Source of the DNA: Clostridia bacterium
Lineage (GTDB): Bacteria; Bacillota; Clostridia; UMGS1883
DNA: 31,723 nt
Assembly: GCA_021202495.1 (NCBI GenBank)
Contig: JAJQCX010000111.1
Location: 1-31,723 of the forward strand
Direction of reading: 5' to 3'
In this document: positions 1-7,895 of the stretch, piece by piece
Position numbering within the stretch: position 1 is the stretch's first letter
Layout of the letters: each line of letters opens with the position of its first letter
Notes under the pieces: model-generated
What the model saw: the letters and a program-made list of their open reading frames with translations, nothing else
Databases searched by the model: none
Told to the model about the DNA's origin: nothing
Made by a program: the position numbers and the translations under genes

Positions 1-230
1 GCAAGAGGAAATTTGAAAATTTGACAAAAAAATTTCATTATTTCAAGACTTTTGGGACGTTGAAGGCTTTGCAAGCGTCAAACTTACGGAAATTTTCGCC
101 GGCTACAGCGGCTTTGCGCAGCAGTATTTATTTCACTACCGCCAAAACGGACAAAGATACATCTGATTATCAGCTTTTTTGTCAATTCTGAAAAAAAATG
201 TTGTATTTTAGGAGGTGCTTCACCAAACTT
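1..230. other. Unassigned left flank, possible 3' gene remnant
   Basis: No complete gene is visible here. One plus-strand frame is open from base 17 to a TGA at 164-166 and encodes about 49 residues with coding-like codons, ending in FHYRQNGQRYI. It has no start codon and there is an in-frame stop at 14-16, so it would have to be a broken or frameshifted 3' end. I do not recognise the peptide. No T-box motif is seen ahead of the glycyl-tRNA synthetase gene. Confidence 0.25.
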
Positions 231-234
231 TAAC

Positions 235-263
235 TTGACAAAGACGGGTAAGGATAATAAAAT
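235..263 (+). promoter_or_regulatory. Sigma-A promoter of the glycyl-tRNA synthetase gene
   Basis: A TTGACA box at 235-240 and a TAAAAT box at 258-263 are separated by 17 bases. The predicted start point near 270 gives a leader of about 35 nt before the ATG at 305. That is too short for a T-box, so no tRNA-sensing leader is apparent. Confidence 0.75.
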
Positions 264-304
264 ATAGAGTAGAATAAAAATATACTTAACAGGGGATGAT
301 TGAG

Positions 305-1696
305 ATGAACAACGACGAAAAAACAATGGACAAAGTCGTTAGTTTGTGCAAGGGTCGCGGCTATGTTTATCCCGGCAGCGATATATACGGCGGTTTGGCA
401 AATACGTGGGATTACGGTCCGCTCGGAGTAGAGTTTAAAAATAACGTAAAAAAAGCTTGGTGGAAAAAATTTGTGCAAGAGTCGCCCTACAATGTGGGAC
501 TTGACAGCGCAATTTTGATGAATCCCGAAACGTGGGTTGCATCGGGGCACGTGGGCGGCTTTTCCGACCCGCTGATGGACTGTAAGGAATGCAAGGCGCG
601 CTTCCGCGCGGACAAGCTTATCGAGGATTTTTGCGCCGCAAAGGGCGAGGCAATAACCGTCGACGGCTGGTCAAACGAAAAAATGATTGCGTTTATCGAC
701 GAAAACAACGTCGTTTGCCCCAACTGCGGCAAGAAAAATTATACCGATATTCGCAAGTTCAACCTCATGTTCAAGACGTTCCAGGGCGTTACAGAGGACG
801 CGAAGAACGAGATATATCTTCGTCCCGAAACTGCGCAGGGCATTTTTGTAAACTTCAAAAACATTCAGCGCACAACGAGAAAGAAAATCCCGTTCGGCGT
901 GGGGCAGATTGGCAAAAGCTTCAGAAATGAAATTACGCCCGGCAACTTCACGTTCCGCACGAGAGAATTTGAACAGATGGAGCTTGAATTTTTCTGCGCT
1001 CCCGGCACCGATTTGGATTGGTTCCACTATTGGAAGGATTATTGCAAGAACTTCCTTCTCTCGCTCGGCATGAAGGAGGAAAATATCCGTCTGCGTGACC
1101 ATTCCCAAGAGGAACTGAGCCACTACTCCACCGCAACGACTGATATTGAATTTTTGTTCCCGTTCGGCTGGGGCGAGCTGTGGGGCATTGCCGACAGAAC
1201 GAATTTTGACCTCACTCAGCACGCGAATCATTCGGGCGAAAACATGGAATACATGGATCCCGCCACAAACGAAAAATACATTCCCTATGTTATCGAGCCG
1301 TCGCTCGGCGCTGACAGAGTTGCGCTCGCGTTCCTCTGCGACGCATACGACGAGGAACAGGTCGGCGACAATGACACGCGCGTTGTGCTGCACCTCTCCC
1401 CCACGCTTGCGCCGGTTAAGGCTGCGGTTCTGCCGCTCTCGAAAAAGCTCTCCGACAAGGCTGGCGAGGTTTATTCGTCGCTCATCAAAAAATACAATTG
1501 CGAATATGACGACGCGGGCTCGATAGGCAAGCGTTACCGCCGTCAGGACGAAATAGGCACGCCGATTTGCATTACGATTGACTTTGACACATTGGAAGAC
1601 AATTGCGTCACAATTCGTGACCGCGACAGCATGGAACAAAAGAGAATACCCATAGACGAAATAGATAATTATATGCAGAAAATGTTAGAATTTTAA
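305..1696 (+). CDS. glyS: Glycyl-tRNA synthetase, dimeric class II type
   Basis: Charges tRNA-Gly with glycine in the cytoplasm. The protein of about 463 residues is the single-chain alpha2 form shared with eukaryotes and many Gram-positives, not the alpha2beta2 GlyQ/GlyS form. The sequence shows the family signatures RPETAQGIF, class II motif 2 (FRNEITP followed by FRTREFEQME) and motif 3 (EPSLGADR), plus an anticodon-binding domain at the C-terminus. Cysteine pairs CKEC and CPNC lie in the inserted region before the catalytic core. An upstream in-frame ATG exists at 296. The AGGGG at 291-295 abuts it but sits 9 bases before the ATG at 305, so 305 is chosen. The sugar nucleotidyltransferase gene follows after 36 bases and may be cotranscribed. 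Confidence 0.96.
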   Translation: MNNDEKTMDKVVSLCKGRGYVYPGSDIYGGLANTWDYGPLGVEFKNNVKKAWWKKFVQESPYNVGLDSAILMNPETWVASGHVGGFSDPLMDCKECKARFRADKLIEDFCAAKGEAITVDGWSNEKMIAFIDENNVVCPNCGKKNYTDIRKFNLMFKTFQGVTEDAKNEIYLRPETAQGIFVNFKNIQRTTRKKIPFGVGQIGKSFRNEITPGNFTFRTREFEQMELEFFCAPGTDLDWFHYWKDYCKNFLLSLGMKEENIRLRDHSQEELSHYSTATTDIEFLFPFGWGELWGIADRTNFDLTQHANHSGENMEYMDPATNEKYIPYVIEPSLGADRVALAFLCDAYDEEQVGDNDTRVVLHLSPTLAPVKAAVLPLSKKLSDKAGEVYSSLIKKYNCEYDDAGSIGKRYRRQDEIGTPICITIDFDTLEDNCVTIRDRDSMEQKRIPIDEIDNYMQKMLEF

Positions 1697-1732
1697 TACG
1701 GTTAATCTCAACCGGAGGGGGATAATATATTT

Positions 1733-2476
1733 ATGAAAAACATTGTACTCGCGGCGGGCTACGCAACAAGGCTTTACCCGTTGACCGAAAATTTCCCCAA
1801 GCCGCTTCTTGAGGTAAACGGCAAATCCATTCTCGACCACCTTTTGTCCGATTTGGATGTTCTTGACAAAATCGACGAGCACATAATCGTTTCAAATGCC
1901 AAGTATGCGGAGATTTTCAACGAATGGGCAGCCAAATCAACATATCAAAAACCGATAAGGGTTTTAAACGACGGCTCTGTTTCAAATGAAACGAGGCTGG
2001 GCGCTGTGCGCGACATTATTTTCGCGCTCGACGAATGTGAGGTAGACGAGGATATTATTGTCGTCGCGGGGGATAATCTGCTTGCTTTTTCGTTTTCGCA
2101 CTTTATCGACTTTGCGCATGAGAAAAACGCTTCCGCGGTAATGGTTCACTTTGAAAAGGACGTTGAAGAGCTTCGCCGCTGCGGCGTTATGATTCCCGAT
2201 GAAAATATGCGTATCATCTCTATGGAAGAAAAGCCGCGTGAACCGAAGAGCAATTGGTGTGTAGGCTCTTTCTACTATTATAAAAAAGAAGATCTTCCGC
2301 TCATCCGCGCAAGCGTTGAGGATGGCTGCGGAGTTGACGCTCCGGGATCGCTCGTGTGCTATATGTGCGAAAAGACCGCCGTTTACGCGCTCGAAATGCC
2401 GGGCGCAAGGCACGACATCGGCGGCTTTGACAGCTATGAAGAGGTAAAGAAGATTTACAAAGGTATAATAAAGTAG
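1733..2476 (+). CDS. Sugar-phosphate nucleotidyltransferase family protein
   Basis: Protein of 247 residues with the nucleotidyltransferase N-terminal signature: LAAGYATRLYPLT at residues 5-17, then FPKPLLEVNGK, which holds the sugar-phosphate-contacting lysine. The GDN motif (VVAGDNLL, near residue 110) is the metal and nucleotide site of this fold. Members transfer an NMP to a sugar 1-phosphate to form an activated sugar. The exact base and sugar cannot be read from sequence; glucose-1-phosphate or MurNAc-phosphate type enzymes are both possible. It lacks the C-terminal beta-helix of GlmU-like enzymes. The ribosome-binding site CCGGAGGGGG lies upstream of the ATG, and no separate promoter is evident in the 36-base gap after the synthetase. 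Confidence 0.88.
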   Translation: MKNIVLAAGYATRLYPLTENFPKPLLEVNGKSILDHLLSDLDVLDKIDEHIIVSNAKYAEIFNEWAAKSTYQKPIRVLNDGSVSNETRLGAVRDIIFALDECEVDEDIIVVAGDNLLAFSFSHFIDFAHEKNASAVMVHFEKDVEELRRCGVMIPDENMRIISMEEKPREPKSNWCVGSFYYYKKEDLPLIRASVEDGCGVDAPGSLVCYMCEKTAVYALEMPGARHDIGGFDSYEEVKKIYKGIIK

Positions 2477-2491
2477 TATATTTTCGATTAC

Positions 2492-2519
2492 GGCGGGTGG
2501 CGAAAACCTGCTGCCCGCC
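2492..2519 (+). terminator. Weak hairpin after nucleotidyltransferase gene
   Basis: GGCGGG at 2492-2497 pairs with CCCGCC at 2514-2519, with partial pairing inside. No clear U tract follows, so its role as an intrinsic terminator is uncertain. Confidence 0.35.
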
Positions 2520-2546
2520 ATAATTGCAAAAAAGTAAAAAAAGTAC

Positions 2547-2575
2547 TTGCATTTCGTAAAAACGTATGCTATAAT
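2547..2575 (+). promoter_or_regulatory. Promoter of rpsT
   Basis: TTGCAT at 2547-2552 and TATAAT at 2570-2575 are separated by 17 bases. A TG at 2567-2568 forms an extended -10. It reads into the S20 gene with a leader of about 60 nt. Confidence 0.8.
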
Positions 2576-2644
2576 GTACTTCGCTTGTAAAGGGCGTCCG
2601 TTTCGGGCGCATGATATATTGAAAAACTATTGGAGGTGAACGTT

Positions 2645-2908
2645 TTGCCGAATATTAAATCCGCAAAGAAAAGAGTTCGCATTATCGAAACGAAAACTCT
2701 TCAGAACAAAATGACAAAGTCCGCTATCAAGACCGAGCTCAAGAAGTTTGACAGTGCTGTTGCATCGGGCGATAAGGCTCTTGCAGAAAGCGAATTTGCA
2801 TATTGCGTTAAAAAGCTCGATCAGGCTGCCGCAAAGAATGTTTATCACAAGAACAATGTCAGCCGCAAAAAGAGCCAGCTTGCGATAAAGCTTGCCAACA
2901 TGGCGTAA
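2645..2908 (+). CDS. rpsT: Small ribosomal subunit protein S20
   Basis: Protein of 87 residues that binds 16S rRNA during 30S assembly. The N-terminus PNIKSAKKRV and the basic, helical remainder are typical of S20, as is the length. The start is a TTG at 2645, placed 8 bases after a GGAGG at 2632-2636. A longer reading from a TTG at 2630 would start on top of that ribosome-binding site and is rejected. S20 is autoregulated in some bacteria, helped by a rare start codon, and the TTG start fits that idea. It has its own extended -10 promoter and is followed by a separate tRNA transcription unit. Confidence 0.97.
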   Translation: MPNIKSAKKRVRIIETKTLQNKMTKSAIKTELKKFDSAVASGDKALAESEFAYCVKKLDQAAAKNVYHKNNVSRKKSQLAIKLANMA

Positions 2909-2964
2909 ATTCTTCGCGTCTTTTAAGATCTATACAAAAAGATTGCAAAGTCGAAAAAAAGTTC

Positions 2965-2993
2965 TTGACAAATACAACTTTATGTGTTATATT
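2965..2993 (+). promoter_or_regulatory. tRNA operon promoter
   Basis: TTGACA at 2965-2970 and TATATT at 2988-2993 have a 17-base spacer, with TG at 2985-2986 as an extended -10. The start point would lie just before tRNA-Thr at 3011, as expected for a stable-RNA promoter. Confidence 0.85.
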
Positions 2994-3010
2994 TTAAAAG
3001 TCGCCGGAAT

Positions 3011-3086
3011 GCTGGCGTAGCTCAATCGGTAGAGCAGCTGATTTGTAATCAGCAGGTTGCGGGTTCGAGTCCCATCACCAGCTCCA
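3011..3086 (+). tRNA. tRNA-Thr (TGT anticodon)
   Basis: 76-nt cloverleaf with encoded CCA at 3084-3086. The anticodon stem GCTGA/TCAGC encloses the loop TTTGTAA, anticodon TGT, which reads ACN threonine codons. The D arm GCTC/GAGC and the loop TTCGAGT are normal. Two C-A mismatches are present, one in the acceptor stem (position 6 against 67) and one in the T stem (position 50 against 64). Both would be normal pairs if the C were U. Confidence 0.93.
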
Positions 3087-3141
3087 CAATCATTCGCGGT
3101 GTAAATCCGCACCGCGAATGATTATAAATAAAATTTAATAT

Positions 3142-3226
3142 GGGAGAGTTCCCGAGCGGCCAAAGGGGGCAGACTGTAAATCTGTTGTCACTGACTTCGG
3201 TGGTCCGAATCCACCCTCTCCCACCA
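3142..3226 (+). tRNA. tRNA-Tyr (GTA anticodon)
   Basis: 85-nt tRNA with a long variable arm, as expected for bacterial tRNA-Tyr. The acceptor stem GGGAGAG/CTCTCCC is perfect and CCA is encoded at 3224-3226. The anticodon loop CTGTAAA contains GTA. It follows tRNA-Thr by 55 bases and shares its promoter. Confidence 0.96.
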
Positions 3227-3231
3227 CACTG

Positions 3232-3268
3232 AAAACCGTTGAAATTAAGCCAATTTTGACGGTTTTTT
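3232..3268 (+). terminator. Terminator of the tRNA operon
   Basis: AAAACCGT at 3232-3239 pairs with ACGGTTTT at 3259-3266. Further AAATT/AATTT pairing is possible inside, and the hairpin ends in a T6 run. It lies directly after tRNA-Tyr. Confidence 0.75.
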
Positions 3269-3378
3269 GTTGTTGTAGTGTTTGCAGTTTCTAACAGTGA
3301 AAACAACTTTTCTAACGGGTTTCTAACGGATTGAGTCAAGAGACTGCGATAATTTTACCATATAAAAACATGAAAACA

Positions 3379-3399
3379 GGGAGCCGTCAATCGGCTCCC
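3379..3399 (-). terminator. Terminator after hup
   Basis: GGGAGCCG at 3379-3386 pairs with CGGCTCCC at 3392-3399 around a 5-base loop. On the minus strand it is followed by a T-rich stretch (TGTTTTC, then TTTTT) just beyond the HU stop codon. Confidence 0.75.
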
Positions 3400-3407
3400 C
3401 TTACGCT

Positions 3408-3680
3408 TTACCTAACTCTTTCCTTGAGTACCTTGCCCGCCTTAAAGGTCGGTATTCTCGAATCCGGAACGACAACTTCTTTTGAAGTTCCCGGAACCTT
3501 GCAAATTCTGCCCGCACGGGTCTTCACCTCAAACGTGCCGAAGCCGACAATCCTCACCTTTTCGCCGCTGTTGATCGTCTCAATGATTGTTTCGATAAAC
3601 GCGGAGAGCATCTCTTCGGATTCCTTCTTCGTAATGCCTTTTTCTTCCGCTACCTTTGCCGCCAAAGCTTCCTTGTTCAT
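3408..3680 (-). CDS. hup: HU family DNA-binding protein
   Basis: 90-residue histone-like protein that bends and compacts DNA as a dimer. It shows the N-terminal helices (MNKEALAAKVAEE), the core VRIVGFGTFEV near residues 43-53, the arm region RAGRICKVPGTS and the terminal FKAGKVLKE, all diagnostic of HU. The ribosome-binding site GGGAGGA lies just before the ATG at 3680. It follows mazG by 80 bases, an order (flippase, mazG, HU) conserved in the yabM-yabN-yabO region of clostridia and bacilli. A 7-bp inverted repeat (TGTGCCG at 3709-3715 and CGGCACA at 3744-3750) lies in the gap upstream and could form a leader hairpin. Its role is unknown. Confidence 0.96.
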   Translation of the reverse strand: MNKEALAAKVAEEKGITKKESEEMLSAFIETIIETINSGEKVRIVGFGTFEVKTRAGRICKVPGTSKEVVVPDSRIPTFKAGKVLKERVR

Positions 3681-3760
3681 ATATTTGTTCCTCCCAATCT
3701 CATTATTGTGTGCCGCGTTTCAGTCTGTCCAAAGAAAGCCTATCGGCACATAACGATATT

Positions 3761-4480
3761 CTACCAAATATTCCGCCTTATTACAAGTGTTTTTTCTATC
3801 TTTTCGATTTTTTTCAAAAATTTTTCGTTTTTTGCCCTCAAAAGCTCCTCCGCGTCAACATTTTGCAGCGTCAAAAAGCGTGTGAGAACAAAAAGTACGT
3901 TTGCTAATGCCTCATCTGATGAGTTTACCGTCAATTCTTCGCTCAGTTTTTTAAAGAGCGTTAAAGCGTCCTCGGCGCTCTCTTGCGGTGCCAAAACCTT
4001 CGCCGCTTTCTTTTGCAGCTTTGCCGCGCGCTTTATCGAGGGCAGAGCCCGAGAGACGGAGTTGAGATTTTCCGAAAGTGTCTTCTCACCGCGCTCCTTT
4101 TTCTTAACCTCGTCCCACACGTCAAGCACTTCATCCGCGCTTTGCACCTTTACATCTCCGAAAACGTGCGGATGGCGCACAATCATCTTTTTTGCCGCCG
4201 CGCTTGTCACATCGTCAATGTCAAACTCACCGTTTTCCTTGCCGATAAGCGAATGCATCACAACCTGCAGCAAAACGTCGCCCAGCTCGTCCGCCATTTT
4301 CTCGCCGCGCCCGCTGTCAATCGCCTCCGCCGCCTCGTATGCCTCCTCAATCAAATTGGGCTTTAAGCTCTCGTGCGTCTGCGCTGCATCCCACGGGCAC
4401 CCGCCAGGTGCGCGCAGCCGCTCGAGAATTTTATAAAAATCGTAAAAATCATACCGTTCTTTTTCGGTCATTCGCCTCAT
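3761..4480 (-). CDS. mazG: Nucleoside triphosphate pyrophosphohydrolase MazG
   Basis: 239-residue enzyme that hydrolyses NTPs and dNTPs to monophosphates and pyrophosphate, thought to clean aberrant nucleotides. The N-terminal MazG domain shows GGCPWDAAQTH (residues 26-36), the metal-binding EEAYE at 45-49 and DELGDVLLQV at 64-73. A second, weaker MazG-like half follows, as in full-length bacterial MazG. The ATG at 4480 lies inside the end of the upstream flippase gene, so the two overlap by 32 bases. The second methionine at 4471 is an alternative start. The overlap implies translational coupling. The B. subtilis counterpart YabN carries an extra N-terminal methylase domain that is absent here. 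Confidence 0.94.
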   Translation of the reverse strand: MRRMTEKERYDFYDFYKILERLRAPGGCPWDAAQTHESLKPNLIEEAYEAAEAIDSGRGEKMADELGDVLLQVVMHSLIGKENGEFDIDDVTSAAAKKMIVRHPHVFGDVKVQSADEVLDVWDEVKKKERGEKTLSENLNSVSRALPSIKRAAKLQKKAAKVLAPQESAEDALTLFKKLSEELTVNSSDEALANVLFVLTRFLTLQNVDAEELLRAKNEKFLKKIEKIEKTLVIRRNIW

Positions 4481-5942
4481 CCTTTCCCAATAGCATTATT
4501 ATATCGCTCTTTGTAACAAAGCCCGACAGCAGCGCCGCCGCTATGTAAACTATCGCCGCGCACAAAACCGCGCCCGCCGTCATCATTATTTTATCGGCGA
4601 AATACGCCGTAACCGCGCACAACAGCGCAGATACCGCAATTTTTACCGCCGCAGACAGCCACTTAAAACGTATGTCCGTCATTTTAAATATCATTATAAA
4701 AAGCGCAAGCGCACACAAGAAGTACGCAATGCTTGTCGCCGCCGCCGCTCCGCCTATGCCAAACGAGGGTATCAAGATTATGTTCAACAAAAGCTTCGCT
4801 ATGAGCGACAGTGCGAAAACTCCCGCCGTCGCGCTGCTTTTTCCCGCACCCTGTAAAATTGCCGCCGCAACGCCCATGCATCCCGCGAAAACGGCAGACG
4901 GCGCAATTACGCGCAGCAAAAACGCGAAATCCGCGTTGTCATACAAAAGATTTAAAATGGGCTTGGGCACCGCCAAAAAGCCCGCCATGCACGGCGCCGA
5001 AATGAGCAGCGCTAACTTTAGCGCGAAAAACGCGTCGCGCGATTTCGCCTCCGAATTTTTTTCGGTGTCCGAGCGTGCAATCGCGGGCAAAATCCCCGCC
5101 GAAACCGCACTTGTCAGCGAAACCGGCAGCGCGTAAAGCGTCGCCGCGCGCGTCAGGCATCCAAATGCCGTCATTTTGTCCCCACCGGAGAGCAGCGGCA
5201 CAACGCTCAACGTGTCAACCATGTTGAAAAAGGGATAAGCCGTGCTTGTCAGCGTAACGGGTATGGCGATAAATACAAGCTGTTTTAGTTTCGCTGCCGA
5301 AAATTTCGCGCGTTTAATCCTTCCGCGTTTTATGCGGACACAGGCGAGAATAACAGCCGACAAAAACGCGCCGAACGGTATGCCGCACATTGCCGCCGCG
5401 GCAGTTTTTTCAATCTCCGTGCCCATAAACGCAAACGCCAGCGCAAAGCCCACAACGCAGCGCCCGAGCGCGTCCGAAACCTGCGCTGCGGCCGAAGGCG
5501 TCATGTCAACGTCGCCCTGAAAAAGCCCGCGCAGCGCCGCCGTGACGCCCAAAAAGACGAGCGCGGGAGACATTACTTTAAGTGATGAAGCACATTTCGG
5601 AATTTCGATAAGCTCCGCGATAGGCTCCGCAAAGGCGAAGATTGCAATAGCGCACAAAATGAGCAGCGTTTCGATAAAGACGAACGCCGTGTGAAACGCC
5701 TCCGCCTTCTCGTCCTCATTTTTCGACGATGCGACAAGCTTTGAAAGCGCAAGCGGAAAGCCCGCCGTCGCGATTGTGAAAAAGAACACGTAGATATTAT
5801 ACGCCCCGTTAAAGACCGCCATTCCCTCCGCATGAAGAAAAACTCTGTCAAGCGGGATCTTGAACACGGCGCTCAAAACCTTGCTTAACGCGACAGCAAT
5901 CGCCAAAATTGCCGCCCCGCCCGCAAAGCTGCGCTTACTCAT
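4449..5942 (-). CDS. Polysaccharide/lipid flippase, SpoVB/MurJ family
   Basis: 497-residue integral membrane protein with about 14 hydrophobic segments, of the MOP exporter superfamily. The N-terminus SFAGGAAILAIAVALSKVLS and the following KIPLDR resemble SpoVB and YabM, which move lipid-linked cell-wall precursors across the membrane. SpoVB acts in spore cortex formation and YabM relatives act in peptidoglycan flipping. Position directly before mazG and HU matches yabM-yabN. It overlaps the upstream DUF624 gene by 8 bases and mazG by 32, so the four minus-strand genes look like one operon. Whether it serves vegetative wall or cortex synthesis cannot be told from sequence. Confidence 0.88.
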   Translation of the reverse strand: MSKRSFAGGAAILAIAVALSKVLSAVFKIPLDRVFLHAEGMAVFNGAYNIYVFFFTIATAGFPLALSKLVASSKNEDEKAEAFHTAFVFIETLLILCAIAIFAFAEPIAELIEIPKCASSLKVMSPALVFLGVTAALRGLFQGDVDMTPSAAAQVSDALGRCVVGFALAFAFMGTEIEKTAAAAMCGIPFGAFLSAVILACVRIKRGRIKRAKFSAAKLKQLVFIAIPVTLTSTAYPFFNMVDTLSVVPLLSGGDKMTAFGCLTRAATLYALPVSLTSAVSAGILPAIARSDTEKNSEAKSRDAFFALKLALLISAPCMAGFLAVPKPILNLLYDNADFAFLLRVIAPSAVFAGCMGVAAAILQGAGKSSATAGVFALSLIAKLLLNIILIPSFGIGGAAAATSIAYFLCALALFIMIFKMTDIRFKWLSAAVKIAVSALLCAVTAYFADKIMMTAGAVLCAAIVYIAAALLSGFVTKSDIIMLLGKDEANDRKRTV

Positions 5943-6786
5943 CCTTCGCGCCCTTTGCGAGATAGCGCTTTACTATTGGATAAGTCATAAAGAGATTGAT
6001 ATATGCCGTGAGCGCAAACATCAATATCGGCACCAAAAGCGCCGCATAAACGATAACGTAGCACGCCGCCCACGAAATAATCCCACAGAACAAAAAGCAG
6101 CAGAGCATCGACAAAAACGTCGTGGGGAGCTTCCCCATCGCAAGCAAAAACGAATTTTTATAAATGTCCCACACCTTCATATCAAACGAAATCATAATGG
6201 GATAAATATAAGCGTGCATCAAAACAAAGATGAAAAAGAGCATTATCATAAGCCCCTGCAGAAGATACGCCGCAATGCTCGACCCCGCGAACTCTCCGTA
6301 AAACCAACAGTTTATCCCAAGCAAAAAGAGAAATATCGTATCTATAACGTAAACCGCCGTCGCTCTTTTGAAATTGCTCAGCATTGCCGATTTAAAATCA
6401 GACCACACCCACGCGTGAGTGTCCTCGCGGTAGTTTCGCACAACGTAGGTCATGCCCGCCGTCGCGGGACCTCCGCCGAAAAGCGAATACAAAATGAGCG
6501 TGCAGAAAATACAAAGCCTTGTTATCATGCTCGCGTAGTCCTCCGCTCCGAGCGATTCCATACTCTGCGAAAGCGCGAACGTGAGCACAACATACATCCC
6601 GAACCAGTCGATGATAAACGTCGGTATGGAAAACAAAAGATAGAGCGCGTTTAAATTCACAAACTTCCAAAACCTGCGCCCCAAAATGTCGAAAAAAAGA
6701 GCAATGCCCGTTTTTTTCGGCTCGTCCTTGCTCACGCCCTTGCCCGGCGTGGTGTAATCGAACAACCTGTATTTAGGCAGCCGCAT
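5935..6786 (-). CDS. DUF624 (YesL-like) membrane protein
   Basis: 283-residue membrane protein with about six hydrophobic stretches. The N-terminal FFDILGRRFWKFVNLNAL and the later GGGPATAGMTYVVRNY with HAWVWSDF are the marks of the DUF624/YesL family, often found near carbohydrate-uptake genes and of unknown biochemical role. A longer reading begins at a TTG at 6801, but GGAGGG lies inside that extension and is well placed for the ATG at 6786, which is chosen. The end overlaps the flippase start by 8 bases, suggesting coupled expression. The N-terminus is cytoplasmic and polar (LFDYTTPGKGVSKDEPKK). Confidence 0.85.
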   Translation of the reverse strand: MRLPKYRLFDYTTPGKGVSKDEPKKTGIALFFDILGRRFWKFVNLNALYLLFSIPTFIIDWFGMYVVLTFALSQSMESLGAEDYASMITRLCIFCTLILYSLFGGGPATAGMTYVVRNYREDTHAWVWSDFKSAMLSNFKRATAVYVIDTIFLFLLGINCWFYGEFAGSSIAAYLLQGLMIMLFFIFVLMHAYIYPIMISFDMKVWDIYKNSFLLAMGKLPTTFLSMLCCFLFCGIISWAACYVIVYAALLVPILMFALTAYINLFMTYPIVKRYLAKGAKDE

Positions 6787-6864
6787 ACAAACTCCCTCCA
6801 AAAATTTAAGTTGATTATTAGTATAGCATATTTTTCCCCAAATTACAACCGCTTTTTTTACGCA

Positions 6865-7740
6865 TCACACCGCACTGCTCAGTATAAATATCATCACTCC
6901 CGCAAAAATCGCCGCGATTATTTTTCCCATTGTGTGATACTTCATTTTTAAATCATACGGCGAGGCAATCGCCGCCGCCTGTGCGTGGACGCTGAGCCCG
7001 CCCCATGAGAGAAATATCGCCGCGGCTGTCATGTTCTCATCTCCTCCCGCCGCGAAAACGCCGCGCGTCATTTCGATGAGACCCGCCAAATAGGGCAATC
7101 CCGAGCAAAATACCTCCGCGATTGAATTAAAAACAATCACCGCCGCGCACACGTTCACCATCGCCCCGCCCGCGGATGCGAGGCTTTTGCCCAAAACGTA
7201 CATCAACGGCTGCTTTTCGGCTCTGTATTTTGCATATTCCTCCCGCACGCTCATTTTGAGGAACGTCCTTTTCTTTCCGCGCATCAAAACTCCCGCGAAA
7301 ACCGCCGCCGCAATATGTACTAAGTATAATAAAATTCCTATCTTTACGCTCCCGAACGCCCCGATCCCCGCCGCGCCTATGATGAACACCGCGCCCGAAT
7401 TGTTGCAAAACGCGAGCAGCCTTTCCGCCTCATCCTTTTCTATCAGCCCCTTTTCATATGTATCGCACACGGCTCTGACCCCGGTCGGGTACCCGCCGAC
7501 CAGCGACACGATAAAAGCCGCCGCCCCATACGGCGAAACGTTGAAAAGCCGCCCAAAAACCTTTGAGCACGCCGCGCCCCACACCCGCGCCGCCCCCGAA
7601 TAAATGACGCACGACGAAAAAACCGCAAACGGCAAAAGCGACGGAATGGCCGTCTCAATCGAAAGCCTTACCCCCTCTGCCGCGCCAACCGCCGACCTTT
7701 CGGGAAAAAGCGCCAACATAACGCACACCAAAACGAACAT
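6865..7740 (-). CDS. ylbJ: YlbJ-like sporulation membrane protein
   Basis: 291-residue membrane protein with nucleoside-recognition (Gate) motifs. IPSLLPFAVFSS near residue 33, SLVGGYPTGVRA near 80, the FCNNSGAVFIIGA stretch near 110 and GGLSVHAQAAAI near 250 match YlbJ, a mother-cell membrane protein needed for sporulation in Bacillus. YlbJ is usually close to 400 residues. This copy lacks much of the hydrophilic middle, so it is a short form or a paralogue. The ATG at 7740 lies 6 bases after GAGGGG; a GTG at 7743 is the alternative. It is transcribed away from yqfC, another sporulation gene. Confidence 0.82.
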   Translation of the reverse strand: MFVLVCVMLALFPERSAVGAAEGVRLSIETAIPSLLPFAVFSSCVIYSGAARVWGAACSKVFGRLFNVSPYGAAAFIVSLVGGYPTGVRAVCDTYEKGLIEKDEAERLLAFCNNSGAVFIIGAAGIGAFGSVKIGILLYLVHIAAAVFAGVLMRGKKRTFLKMSVREEYAKYRAEKQPLMYVLGKSLASAGGAMVNVCAAVIVFNSIAEVFCSGLPYLAGLIEMTRGVFAAGGDENMTAAAIFLSWGGLSVHAQAAAIASPYDLKMKYHTMGKIIAAIFAGVMIFILSSAV

Positions 7741-7776
7741 CACTATCCCCTCTTTTCATAAAACAGTATATGTCCG

Positions 7777-7793
7777 TCTATTTAAGAAATAGA
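7777..7793. repeat. Palindrome between divergent sporulation genes
   Basis: TCTATTT at 7777-7783 and AAATAGA at 7787-7793 form a perfect 7-3-7 inverted repeat in the 155-base region between the ylbJ-like gene (-) and yqfC (+). It could be an operator. No sigma-E or SpoIIID site can be assigned with confidence. Confidence 0.4.
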
Positions 7794-7895
7794 ATACTTG
7801 TCAAACATATCCCCACCCGATTAACGCATATTCCCGCTCATTTCATAATAAATATATTTCAAGATTATCTTATCCCAAGAAAGGAGCGGTTGACG

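Noticed and set aside
1..295. T-box leader for the glycyl-tRNA synthetase
   Set aside because: The promoter at 235-263 leaves a leader of about 35 nt and no AGGGTGG-type T-box sequence is present.
671..1639. Long minus-strand frame inside the glycyl-tRNA synthetase gene
   Set aside because: Antisense shadow of a clearly conserved enzyme, with no ribosome-binding site or family resemblance.
3049..3339. Minus-strand 96-residue frame across the two tRNA genes
   Set aside because: It is the antisense of tRNA-Thr and tRNA-Tyr; peptides such as GWIRTTEVSDNRFT are typical of falsely annotated tRNA complements.
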